Shown here: positions 6,536 through 13,753 of the stretch, piece after piece
How the letters are laid out: the number at the start of each line of letters is the position of its first letter
How positions within the stretch are numbered: the stretch's first letter is position 1
Origin: CAVVXX01 sp052389895
GTDB taxonomy: Bacteria > Pseudomonadota > Alphaproteobacteria > Micropepsales > Micropepsaceae
Reading direction: 5' to 3'
Length of the DNA: 13,753 nucleotides
Assembly (NCBI GenBank): GCA_052389895.1
Contig: JBQTHM010000014.1
Coordinates: forward strand, 1-13,753
Program-made: the position numbers and the translations under genes
Notes under the pieces: model-generated
The model's database searches: none
Seen by the model: only the letters and a program-made list of their open reading frames with translations
What the model was told of the DNA's origin: nothing

Positions 6536-8742
6536 ATGAGCGGAACGGGATTCTCGTCCTTGCCTTCGATCGCGTCCACCAGCGGCTTCAGCAGATCGCC
6601 GTAGCGGCGCCAGCGCTCGACGCTCGTCTTGTACAGCGGCTTGCGCACCTGGGCGACGCTGGCCGTCTTCACTGCGCGTTCCGAGCGGTGGAATTCGAGA
6701 CACTTGTCGTTCCAGGGAAGACCAAGGAAATCGACGATCTCGCGCGCCTTCGTTTCGCCCTGCTCCACCACGTCTTCGTAGACCACGTCCATCATGACGC
6801 CGGGCGGCAGCGTGCGGCGCCAGTACTCCATGATGTCCATGTATTTGCGGTAATAACGGCCGAGTTCGCGCAGATCGTAGCTGTGCGGCATGTCGTCCTT
6901 GTACAGCTTGGTGAAGGACGACCAGCAGGTGTCGACCGGATTGCGCATGGTGTGCAGGATCTTCGCGTTCGGGTAGAGCATGTGGATGAACCCGGCGAAG
7001 TAATAATTGGTCAGCAGCTTGTCGGTGACCCGCTTCGCTTTGCCCTCGGACACGCGCGTGATGAAGCCGAGATAGGCGTCGGCCACGTTCTGGAACTGGG
7101 AAGGCTTCATCTGCGCCGCCATTTGCGGATATTTCGGCAGAAGCGGGTATTTCTGCCGCAGCTGGCCCAGGCACATGCTGAGCGCCTTGATTTCGCCCGC
7201 GCCAAACACATCCGGGTGAGCCGAAATGATCTGTTCGGTAAGCGTGCTGCCCGAGCGCGGCATGCCGAGAATGAAAATGGGCAGCGTGGTCTGGTTGCCC
7301 TCCCAAGGACGGCTCGTGATGAAATCCTTGTTGAAGATGGCCTTGATGTCGTCGAAGAACTTGAAGACTTCGGCTTCGTTGTATTGGAGCGTCTTGCGCT
7401 TGAGCCGCGCGCCGGTCGAGAAGTGATGAAACGACTTCTCGTAATCGGCGATGTCGTCGTACGCCTTGCCCAAGGCGAAGTGAAGGGCGGTGAAGTGCTC
7501 TTCTTCCGGATTCTTGGCGCGGCCCAGAATGCCGACCATGGCCTTGAACAGCGGGTTGTCCGGCGTGAATTTTTCCAGGTCCACCAGGTTGGAATAGGTG
7601 CCGACCGCGCGCGGCTGAACCTCGAGGGCCTTCACAAAGGTGGCGCGCGCGTCGTCGAGCCGGCCCACCGATTTGAGCGCGACGCCGTAGAAATTCAGCG
7701 CTTCGATATTGTTGGGCTGGATTTTGAGCGCCTTCTCGAAACTCGCCACGGCGTCGTCGTAACGGTCCAGCTCGTGGCAGGCCTGGCCGTATAGGCAGAG
7801 CGCCTCCACGTTGTCGGGCGCAATGTTGAGCGCCATCTTCGCCGCGCGGTCGGCCACCTGATAGGCACCGCGCAAGAGTTGCGCCCGCGTGACGTTGAGA
7901 AGCGTGTTGAGGTCCTGCGGGTGCGCCTTGTGCACATCAGAGAGGATGCGCAACGCCTCGTCGTAACGCTTCTGCGTGATCATCAGGCTGGCGAGATTGT
8001 TGATCGCCTCGATGTACTCGGGGCGGAGCCCGACCGCGCGGCGGTAGGCGAGCTCGGCCTCTTCCAGCTTGTGCATGTCGCGCAGCACGGTGCCCATGTT
8101 GTTGTAGGCTTCCGGATAGTTCTCGCGCACTTCGATGGCGGATTCGTATTCCTTCAGCGCTTCCTGGCCCTTGCCGACCGCGCGCAGGGCGTTGCCGAGG
8201 TTGTTGTGGGCCTCCGCGTACTTGTCTTCGAGGCTGATCGCCTTGCGATAGCTTTCGATTGCCTTGTCGAACTCGCGCTTGTCGTAATAGACGATGCCCA
8301 GATTGTTGTACGCCTGGGCGGAATTGGGATCGAGTGTCACGGCCTTCTTCAGCGCGCCGGCGGCGGCATCGAGATTGCCGCGCTGGCGTTCCATTTCGCC
8401 GAGATTGGAATGGTAATTGGCGACGTTGGCGTTAAGCTCGATGGCGCGCTTGAGAGAGACAATCGCCTCATCGATGCGGCCTTGCCTGTGACGCACGACG
8501 GCCAGGATGTTGTGCGCGTCGGGAAGGGTGGGCCGCGCCTTGATGATCTGGGCGCAGAGATTGTCGGCCTGCTCGATGCGGCCCGCGTTCAGGAGCTTGG
8601 CGGCGTTGGCGAGCGCGTCCTGGATCGGCATGCGCTGCGCATTCGGCGGCACGCCCTGGGCCCCTTTCGCCACTTTGGCCATTTTCGCGGCGCCCGGCTG
8701 GGCAGACTTGGCGACAGAGCCGCCTTGCTGGCGATTGTTCAC
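6529..8742 (-). CDS. TPR-repeat sulfotransferase
   Basis: A 737-residue cytoplasmic protein. After a Lys/Gln-rich head (1-39), about ten 34-residue tetratricopeptide repeats fill roughly 40-379. Their phase is exact: motifs such as YHSNLG (110), AYNNLG (144), AHNNLG (178), AYNNMG (212), ALCLYG (314) and ALNFYG (348) fall on a 34-residue ladder. The C-terminal half (about 487-725) is a PAPS-dependent sulfotransferase: LGMPRSGSTLTEQII (492-506) is the 5'-phosphosulfate loop and MRNPVDTCWSS (599-609) the 3'-phosphate-binding region. It would move sulfate from PAPS to an acceptor chosen by the TPR part; the acceptor is unknown. The start is GTG at 8742 with AAGGAG (8749-8754) 6 bases upstream. 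It lies between a large autotransporter gene and an IalB gene, suggesting a cell-surface link (inference). Confidence 0.92.
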   Translation of the reverse strand: MNNRQQGGSVAKSAQPGAAKMAKVAKGAQGVPPNAQRMPIQDALANAAKLLNAGRIEQADNLCAQIIKARPTLPDAHNILAVVRHRQGRIDEAIVSLKRAIELNANVANYHSNLGEMERQRGNLDAAAGALKKAVTLDPNSAQAYNNLGIVYYDKREFDKAIESYRKAISLEDKYAEAHNNLGNALRAVGKGQEALKEYESAIEVRENYPEAYNNMGTVLRDMHKLEEAELAYRRAVGLRPEYIEAINNLASLMITQKRYDEALRILSDVHKAHPQDLNTLLNVTRAQLLRGAYQVADRAAKMALNIAPDNVEALCLYGQACHELDRYDDAVASFEKALKIQPNNIEALNFYGVALKSVGRLDDARATFVKALEVQPRAVGTYSNLVDLEKFTPDNPLFKAMVGILGRAKNPEEEHFTALHFALGKAYDDIADYEKSFHHFSTGARLKRKTLQYNEAEVFKFFDDIKAIFNKDFITSRPWEGNQTTLPIFILGMPRSGSTLTEQIISAHPDVFGAGEIKALSMCLGQLRQKYPLLPKYPQMAAQMKPSQFQNVADAYLGFITRVSEGKAKRVTDKLLTNYYFAGFIHMLYPNAKILHTMRNPVDTCWSSFTKLYKDDMPHSYDLRELGRYYRKYMDIMEYWRRTLPPGVMMDVVYEDVVEQGETKAREIVDFLGLPWNDKCLEFHRSERAVKTASVAQVRKPLYKTSVERWRRYGDLLKPLVDAIEGKDENPVPLMK

Positions 8743-8767
8743 TCGACTCTCCTTGAATGTCCTGGGG

Positions 8768-8805
8768 ATCGAGGGTTTTGCGCACCCCGCGAGTGACCCC
8801 TCGAT
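8768..8805 (-). other. Inverted repeat in the leader of the TPR-sulfotransferase mRNA
   Basis: ATCGAGGG (8768-8775) and CCCTCGAT (8798-8805) are exact reverse complements with 22 bases between. They lie between the candidate promoter and the GTG start, so the 5' leader (about 70 bases) could fold into a stem-loop ending some 14 bases before the ribosome binding site. A regulatory role is possible but unproven; it is also long for a plain protein-binding site. Confidence 0.4.
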
Positions 8806-8819
8806 AGACCATTCACAAA

Positions 8820-8848
8820 ATAATATCTACAGCCCCGGCACATGAAAA
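8820..8848 (-). promoter_or_regulatory. Candidate promoter for the sulfotransferase-IalB operon
   Basis: On the minus strand TATTAT (8825-8820) is a good -10 box and TTTTCA (8848-8843) a partial -35 box, with 17 bases between. This is the most AT-rich spot in a GC-rich gap, and lies downstream of the terminator that ends the autotransporter transcript. That placement supports independent transcription of the operon. Confidence 0.45.
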
Positions 8849-8892
8849 TCGCGGCTTCCGCCTCTGGTAAACCGCGGGATTCGCGCCTTTGC

Positions 8893-8927
8893 AAAAGCAG
8901 CGAGGGGGCAGTCGCCTGCCCCCTCGC
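8893..8927 (-). terminator. Rho-independent terminator after the autotransporter gene
   Basis: A perfect 12-bp GC-rich stem (8900-8911 with 8916-8927; arms GCGAGGGGGCAG and CTGCCCCCTCGC) encloses a 4-base loop. On the minus strand it is followed by TGCTTTT. It starts 33 bases past the autotransporter stop codon. The T-run is short but the stem is very strong, so efficient termination is likely. Confidence 0.85.
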
Positions 8928-8960
8928 CGATCCGATTTCGCCCCTTTCGGGGACCTGCCT

Positions 8961-11900
8961 TTACCAGCGCAGGTTGACGCGCCCCGTTACTGCGCTGTGG
9001 TGCTCGTCGGAGCTGAAGTGGCCTTCGTAGCCGATCACCGCATCCACGCGCCCCGAGATGGCGAAGGCCGCAGCGGCGCCGACATTGAGGAAGTCGTCGG
9101 CATAGCCGTCGCCCGTGGTGTGGAAGCCGCCGCCCGCGGGCGCGCCCGCGAAGGAGGCGTGCACATCCCAGTGCTCGTCTTCGAACTCGTGCTCCCAGGC
9201 GATCCTCAGCACCGGCGAGAACACCACCGTCTCCGTCATGTGCCAATCGGTGGTGAGCCGGAGGCCCAGATGGGAGGCAAACGAGTCGGCCGAGGCATCC
9301 GAGATGTGCAGATTGCCGCCGGCAAAGCCCTTCTCGTCGAAGGAATCCGAGCCGTTGCGCATCCAGTGCAGCGCCACGAAGGGCGTCAGATCGATGGCCG
9401 AGCCGGTATCCATGTTCCAGCCCGCTTCGGCGCGGAAGGCATAGGTGTGCGCGTCGTAGCTGCCATGCGCGCGGCCAAAGATGTCCGACGAGGGCTCGGT
9501 GAAGCCAAAGGTATGCAGCGGCTGCACCGAAGGATCGATGAAGATGTTCCGCCTGACATCGTTGGTGTACATGCTGTAGCTGGCGATGCCCTCGACGTAC
9601 CAGGGATGACGTGCGTCGTCGTAACGCCCGTAGACGCCCAGATGCCAGCCGTCGTAGTCGCCCGAGTTGTGGTAGTCCTTCTCGAAATTGACCTTCCCCG
9701 AGCTCTGGCCGCCGACGACGCCGAAGAGGGTGTCGTTGTCCATCTCGAAGTCGACGCCGATGAGAATGCCGTGCTCCGAGGTGTTGTAGGCGGGATTGCT
9801 CGACTGGGCGTCGAGATCGCCCCAGTTGCCCCAGGCCGAGAGCCAGATGTTGCCCTTGCCGATGCCCGTGCCCCCCTTGGCCGGCTCGATGCCCTTGATC
9901 AGCTGGGCCACATGGTCCGAGCCGCCCGCCGAGACCACCTGCAGATGGGTGCCCACGGTGTTGTTCAGCATACGGACCGATGTGAGCGAGGCCTTGGCGA
10001 GCAAGCCGTACTCCACCCCCGAGAGCTGGCGCATGGCGTCGGCGAACTCGGCCGCGCTGCCGATCTGGAAGAGCTTGGCAACGAGGTCGGCGTAGGCGCC
10101 CGTCAGCGCCGTCGAGTAGGTGTCCTCGATGCTTCCCGCCACCGCCGCCAGGTTCTTGGTCAGCCCAGGAACCGAATCGAAGGCCAGGCGGTCGACATTG
10201 AGGATCTTCCGGTCGACGAACACGCCCGGGCTATTGGTGACGGTGAAGTTGAGCAGAACGCTGGGATCTGAGATCGACGTCCAGGTGCCCACGAGGCTGC
10301 CGGCCGGCGCCGAGACGATGGCGTAGCTCGTGTCGGTGTAGAGACCGGCGAAGGGGATGATCTCAAGCGAGCCCCCTATCGTGGCCGAAACCGATGCCAC
10401 GATCTTGCCCACCGTGTTGTCGCCGCCCTGTGGTGTGTTGGGCGTGGTGCCGCGGATCTGCATCACCAGAGCCCCCGACTGGGCATAGTTCGACACATAG
10501 GCTGCCGCCGCCCCCTGCTTGGGATCGTTGCCGAGCACGAGCGTGCCGGCTGCGGTGATGGAAAGCGCACCCACCGCCCAGGCCGAGACGAAGGGATCGA
10601 TGCCCCCCGCCGAGGTTATGAGTGAGGGCAGGAACGGGGCGGTGAGCGGATAGGGCATGAACACCGTGCTGCCCGCAACGAAGGCCGAGGTGAAGGGCTG
10701 ATTGACCACGCCGTTGAAGTAGGTGTTGCCGTTCACCACCGTGATCGAATCGTCGGTGGAGATGTAGATGTTGCCGTAGATGTCGCCGCCCGCAGAGGTG
10801 CCGTTGCCGGCGCCTGAGAGGATCACGCTCATCGCATTGGGCGCCCCTGCCACCGCGATCGCCGTGCCGCGGAAGAAGGTGTCGCCGTCGTCAAGCGAGA
10901 TGCCGGCGAAGATGCTGCCGCCCGCATTGATGACGGTGCCCACCGCCGTCTGACAGGTGAAGAAACCCGCCGTTGTGGGCGGACAGGCCGGGCCGGCCAC
11001 CAGAATGCCGACCGCGGTGAGGAAGCCGCCGCCCGTGCCAGTGATGGCGCGCACGTCGAGATCGCCCGCGTTCGACACCACGCCCGCGAAGGTGCTCGCC
11101 CACACGCCCATGCCGAGCGCCCAGGCCGAGCCGGAGGCCGCGCCGCCGGCATCGGCGACCACGGTCATGGCGCCGTTGTTGGCCACCGTGCCGAAGACGA
11201 AGTTGCCCGACGCCCACACGCCGTTAGCCGAGGCAAATCCGAAGCCGTTGCCGGCCGCATTGGCCTCGACATGGAAGGTGCCGTTGTTGACGATGTTCAA
11301 GCCCAAGAACAACGGCGTAATGGAGGCCCACGCCGCCACACCGGTCGCGAACGCCACTGCAGTCGCGGCCAGTCCGTTGGCCGTCGCCGTCGCCTGGACA
11401 TTGAGCGAACCGTTATTGATCGCGGTTGACCATGCCACGCCCGAAGTGGCGCCCCAGAAGCTCTGGGTGACGCCGACCGCCCTGGCGGATGCAAACGCCG
11501 AGGAGAACACCCCGGCGGGCGTTGTGACGGCGTTGGCATTGGCATGCGCGCGCACGTCGAGCGAGCTGTTGTTGGTGAAGGAATTCGTCTCGGAGGCAAA
11601 GGTCGTGCCCCAAGCGAATTGGAAGACGCCCGTGGCAGAGGCGAAGGCAACGGCGAAGAAGGCGTCCTGGCTGGCGCTGGCCGAGGCATTGGCCAGCACC
11701 GTGATCTGCCCGTTGTTGACGACCGAGTTGTTGACGAAGGCGAAGCCTGCGCCCCCGCCCCCCACGAGCTGCGCGATGCCCACCGCGCTCGCCCCCACAA
11801 AGGCCCATTGGCCGCCCGTGCCTACGGCCGAAGCCGAGACATGCAGCAGGCCGGAATTGGTTACGCCGTTGCTTGCGAACGTGCCAAATCCCGAGATGGC

Positions 11901-13753
11901 CTGCACGATGCCCAAGGCCCCCGCGAACTGGGTGGCGGGGAAGCCGGCGATATTGCCGGCCGAGGCAAAGGCATGCGCGGAGACGTTGATGGTGGCGCCC
12001 ACCGCATTGAAGACGTCATTGGAAAGCAAGGTGGCGCCGCCGCCGCCGGTTGCGGCGGATTGCAAGACGCCCAACGCGAGGGCGACCGGAACGTCGAAGC
12101 CGCCATGGGCCGACGCCGTCGCCTGCACATTGACGAGCCCGCTATTGGTGACGTTGTTGAAACCAAGAGCTACGACCCCCGGCGTCACCGAGACAAACTG
12201 CGATATGCCCCTCGCCAAGGCCGTGGCAATAGCAATCACGCCATGCGCGTCGGCGTGCGCCAGCGCGCTGATGGTTGCGCCCGCGGCGTTGGTCACCCAG
12301 GCGCTGGCAAAGCTCGCATTGGTGACGCTCTGCACGATGGCCGCGGCGGAGGCAAAGGCAACGGCCGTGAAGGCGGCCTTCGCCGTGGCATTCGCCGAAG
12401 CGACGATGACGCCATTGTTGAAGACCTGCGCCAGGCCGACGGCGCCGCCCGCGTTCACGAACTGGTTTATCTCCGTGCAGGGGGCGGCGAAAGCGAAGGC
12501 CGCGCCACCCGGCGCCAGCGCCAGGGCGTTACAGGCGGGAAGTATCGTTCCCGAATTGACCACCCGGGCGATCGCCAGGCTGCTGGCAGTCACGTTCTGC
12601 GAAATGCCCAAAGCGGCGGCGGAGGCAAGCGCGGTGCCGAAGAAGGCAATCGCGGTGGCGGTCGCATGGACGCTTATCAGAGCCCCGCTGGCGTTGCTGA
12701 CCGAGGCCAAGGCGAACGTTGGAGCAACGGCGGTCTGCACGATGCCCCAGGCGCTCGCAAATGCGGACGCCAAACTGGCCGACGCGAAGGCGAACGCCCC
12801 GACATCGATCACGCCTGCATTGGCGACGATCGCCCGGGCCGAGGTAGAGCCAACGGCCCATTGCGAGATGCCCGTGACCCAGGCCGAGGCGAACGCACTC
12901 GACCCTGCAACAGCGGAAGCGGTCGCGTGCACGCTGAGCAAGCCGCTGGTTGTATTTGCGACAAAGGCGGAGGCGAGAGGCGCGCTCCACGCGGACTGGG
13001 TGATCCCCGATGCGTTGGCCCAGGCGGTGGCGAAGGAGCCGGCCACCGCCAAAGCAAATGCGGAAACGACGATATTGCCCGAATTGAAGACGCTGGCGCG
13101 CGCAGTCGAACCTGCAGCCCACACACTCTGGCTGATGCCTGTGGCGCTGGCCGAGGCGCTGGCCCATGTGCCGCCAAAGGCCAAGGCGGTCGCAATCACG
13201 CTGATGTCGCCGCTATTCAAAACGACGGCGGACGCATTGGCGCCGGCGGCCCACGCCCCTTGCCAGATGCCAAAGGCGCTGGCCGAAGCAATGGCCGATG
13301 TTCCCGCTATGGCAGAGGCAAAAGCCCCGACGAAGATGTTGCCGGCATTCTGAACGCTGGCGAGCACGCTCGAGCCCGCGGCCCATGCGCCCTGGCTGAT
13401 GCCCGTGGCGCTGGCCGAGGCAAAGGCAAAGAAGCTCGCCACTGCGCCCGCCGTTGCCTTGACGCTCAGCAAGTCGAGCGTGCCGTTGTTCGCAAAGATG
13501 GCGGACGCATTGGCGCCGGCGCTCCACGCCCCTTGCCACACGCCTTGGGCCGTGGCCGATGCGCTGGCCGTTGTCACGGCCGACGCAAAGGCAAAAGCGC
13601 TGACGATGAGTTTGCCGGAATTCTGGACGCTGGCGAGCGCGGTCGAGGCCGCGGACCATGCGTTCTGGCTGATGCCAAAGGCGCTGGCCGAGGCGGAGGC
13701 CGTTGTGGCCCCGAAGGCCAAGGCGGTCGCATGCACGCTCAGCAAGGCAAGCG
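8961..13753 (-). CDS. Giant repetitive autotransporter (type Va), N-terminus beyond the window
   Basis: At least 1,596 codons are visible; the 5' end with signal peptide lies past the right edge. Numbering from the codon at 13745-13743, residues 1-944 are about 21 Ala/Ser-rich repeats of 36-52 residues, each with a strand like 'xxVxAxAxA', a G-[IV]-x-Q motif and an 'N-[SAN]-G' turn. This fits a beta-solenoid passenger. Residues 945-1200 form a non-repetitive stem, 1208-1268 a helical linker typically held in the barrel pore, and about 1296-1594 a translocator beta-barrel with alternating aromatic strands. It ends NLRW, an aromatic C-terminal residue as expected for BAM recognition. Its passenger should be secreted to the cell surface, probably as an adhesin or matrix protein; that role is inferred. 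Cysteines are rare: Cys405/423 and Cys921/931 only. Confidence 0.93.
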   Translation of the reverse strand, partial: LALLSVHATALAFGATTASASASAFGISQNAWSAASTALASVQNSGKLIVSAFAFASAVTTASASATAQGVWQGAWSAGANASAIFANNGTLDLLSVKATAGAVASFFAFASASATGISQGAWAAGSSVLASVQNAGNIFVGAFASAIAGTSAIASASAFGIWQGAWAAGANASAVVLNSGDISVIATALAFGGTWASASASATGISQSVWAAGSTARASVFNSGNIVVSAFALAVAGSFATAWANASGITQSAWSAPLASAFVANTTSGLLSVHATASAVAGSSAFASAWVTGISQWAVGSTSARAIVANAGVIDVGAFAFASASLASAFASAWGIVQTAVAPTFALASVSNASGALISVHATATAIAFFGTALASAAALGISQNVTASSLAIARVVNSGTILPACNALALAPGGAAFAFAAPCTEINQFVNAGGAVGLAQVFNNGVIVASANATAKAAFTAVAFASAAAIVQSVTNASFASAWVTNAAGATISALAHADAHGVIAIATALARGISQFVSVTPGVVALGFNNVTNSGLVNVQATASAHGGFDVPVALALGVLQSAATGGGGATLLSNDVFNAVGATINVSAHAFASAGNIAGFPATQFAGALGIVQAISGFGTFASNGVTNSGLLHVSASAVGTGGQWAFVGASAVGIAQLVGGGGAGFAFVNNSVVNNGQITVLANASASASQDAFFAVAFASATGVFQFAWGTTFASETNSFTNNSSLDVRAHANANAVTTPAGVFSSAFASARAVGVTQSFWGATSGVAWSTAINNGSLNVQATATANGLAATAVAFATGVAAWASITPLFLGLNIVNNGTFHVEANAAGNGFGFASANGVWASGNFVFGTVANNGAMTVVADAGGAASGSAWALGMGVWASTFAGVVSNAGDLDVRAITGTGGGFLTAVGILVAGPACPPTTAGFFTCQTAVGTVINAGGSIFAGISLDDGDTFFRGTAIAVAGAPNAMSVILSGAGNGTSAGGDIYGNIYISTDDSITVVNGNTYFNGVVNQPFTSAFVAGSTVFMPYPLTAPFLPSLITSAGGIDPFVSAWAVGALSITAAGTLVLGNDPKQGAAAAYVSNYAQSGALVMQIRGTTPNTPQGGDNTVGKIVASVSATIGGSLEIIPFAGLYTDTSYAIVSAPAGSLVGTWTSISDPSVLLNFTVTNSPGVFVDRKILNVDRLAFDSVPGLTKNLAAVAGSIEDTYSTALTGAYADLVAKLFQIGSAAEFADAMRQLSGVEYGLLAKASLTSVRMLNNTVGTHLQVVSAGGSDHVAQLIKGIEPAKGGTGIGKGNIWLSAWGNWGDLDAQSSNPAYNTSEHGILIGVDFEMDNDTLFGVVGGQSSGKVNFEKDYHNSGDYDGWHLGVYGRYDDARHPWYVEGIASYSMYTNDVRRNIFIDPSVQPLHTFGFTEPSSDIFGRAHGSYDAHTYAFRAEAGWNMDTGSAIDLTPFVALHWMRNGSDSFDEKGFAGGNLHISDASADSFASHLGLRLTTDWHMTETVVFSPVLRIAWEHEFEDEHWDVHASFAGAPAGGGFHTTGDGYADDFLNVGAAAAFAISGRVDAVIGYEGHFSSDEHHSAVTGRVNLRW
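9942..10124 (-). other. Pre-barrel helical linker of the autotransporter
   Basis: These bases encode residues about 1208-1268 of the visible protein, rich in Ala, Leu and charged residues without the Gly/Asn turns of the passenger (for example AEFADAMRQLSG). In type Va autotransporters a helix at this position spans the barrel pore. No Asn-Asn autocleavage site could be assigned with confidence. Confidence 0.55.
10914..13753 (-). repeat. Tandem degenerate repeats encoding the passenger
   Basis: About 21 units of roughly 108-156 bases. In the first nine visible units two types alternate: type A with SV[HKI]ATA plus GISQ, and type B with V[SG]AFA plus GIWQ/GVWQ/GITQ/GIVQ. The pair recurs every 88-91 codons. 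At DNA level 13621-13700 and 13348-13427 match at 68 of 80 aligned bases, exactly 273 bases apart. A second pair, starting at 13501 and 13228, has the same spacing. Units nearer the barrel are more divergent in sequence and length. Confidence 0.9.

Noticed and set aside
7879..8796. A 305-codon plus-strand frame across the TPR region
   Set aside because: It is the antisense of regular 34-residue TPR repeats in a GC-rich gene and has no family features.
10957..13353. A 798-codon plus-strand open frame antisense to the autotransporter passenger
   Set aside because: Runs of Ala codons (GCN) on the minus strand read as stop-free codons on the other strand. The product is a low-complexity Ala/Pro/Lys string with no domain, and the minus-strand frame has a clear barrel and repeats.
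10914..13753. The repeat array as a CRISPR or a non-coding satellite
   Set aside because: The units are protein-coding, in frame throughout, degenerate and without unique spacers between constant repeats.

Overview
The window looks like a piece of a high-GC alphaproteobacterial chromosome. This is inferred from the IalB-family protein, the TPR-sulfotransferase, the GC-rich codon use and the gene types; no rRNA or intact tRNA is present to confirm it. It holds seven well-supported protein genes, one of them cut by the right edge, plus a possible gene start cut by the left edge.

Left edge (1-543): a weak minus-strand gene start (1-121), then about 420 bases with no convincing gene. This stretch contains a perfect tRNA T-arm inside a degenerate tRNA-like sequence (about 278-368) and an 8-bp inverted repeat (428-475).

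Tyrosine catabolism block (544-5226): a minus-strand pair, hpd (4-hydroxyphenylpyruvate dioxygenase) followed by a translationally coupled MarR-family regulator, faces a plus-strand pair, an MHS-type major facilitator transporter followed by fahA (fumarylacetoacetase). The roughly 180-bp divergent region carries four TTGCAA hexamers, two of them fused into a 14-bp perfect palindrome that is the obvious candidate MarR operator. HPPD makes homogentisate and FahA performs the last step of the same pathway. The middle enzymes, homogentisate dioxygenase and maleylacetoacetate isomerase, are not in the window. The transporter has an unusual insert of about 118 residues, predicted periplasmic, with two cysteines.

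Envelope block (5233-13753, all minus strand): read in the direction of transcription it is a giant autotransporter (5' end beyond the window), a strong terminator, then a likely operon of TPR-sulfotransferase, IalB-family secreted protein and a membrane-anchored protein of unknown function. The autotransporter passenger has about 21 degenerate Ala-rich repeats. In the N-terminal visible part they alternate between two types, giving a super-repeat of about 88-91 residues (273 bp where clearest). The repeats become irregular toward the C-terminal beta-barrel.

The fahA and minus-strand operon ends converge with only 6 bases between stop codons. The most interesting items are the alternating A/B repeat architecture of the autotransporter, the periplasmic insert in the transporter, the TTGCAA operator cluster, and the placement of a TPR-sulfotransferase beside secreted and surface proteins. 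Nothing here is clearly a wholly new system.
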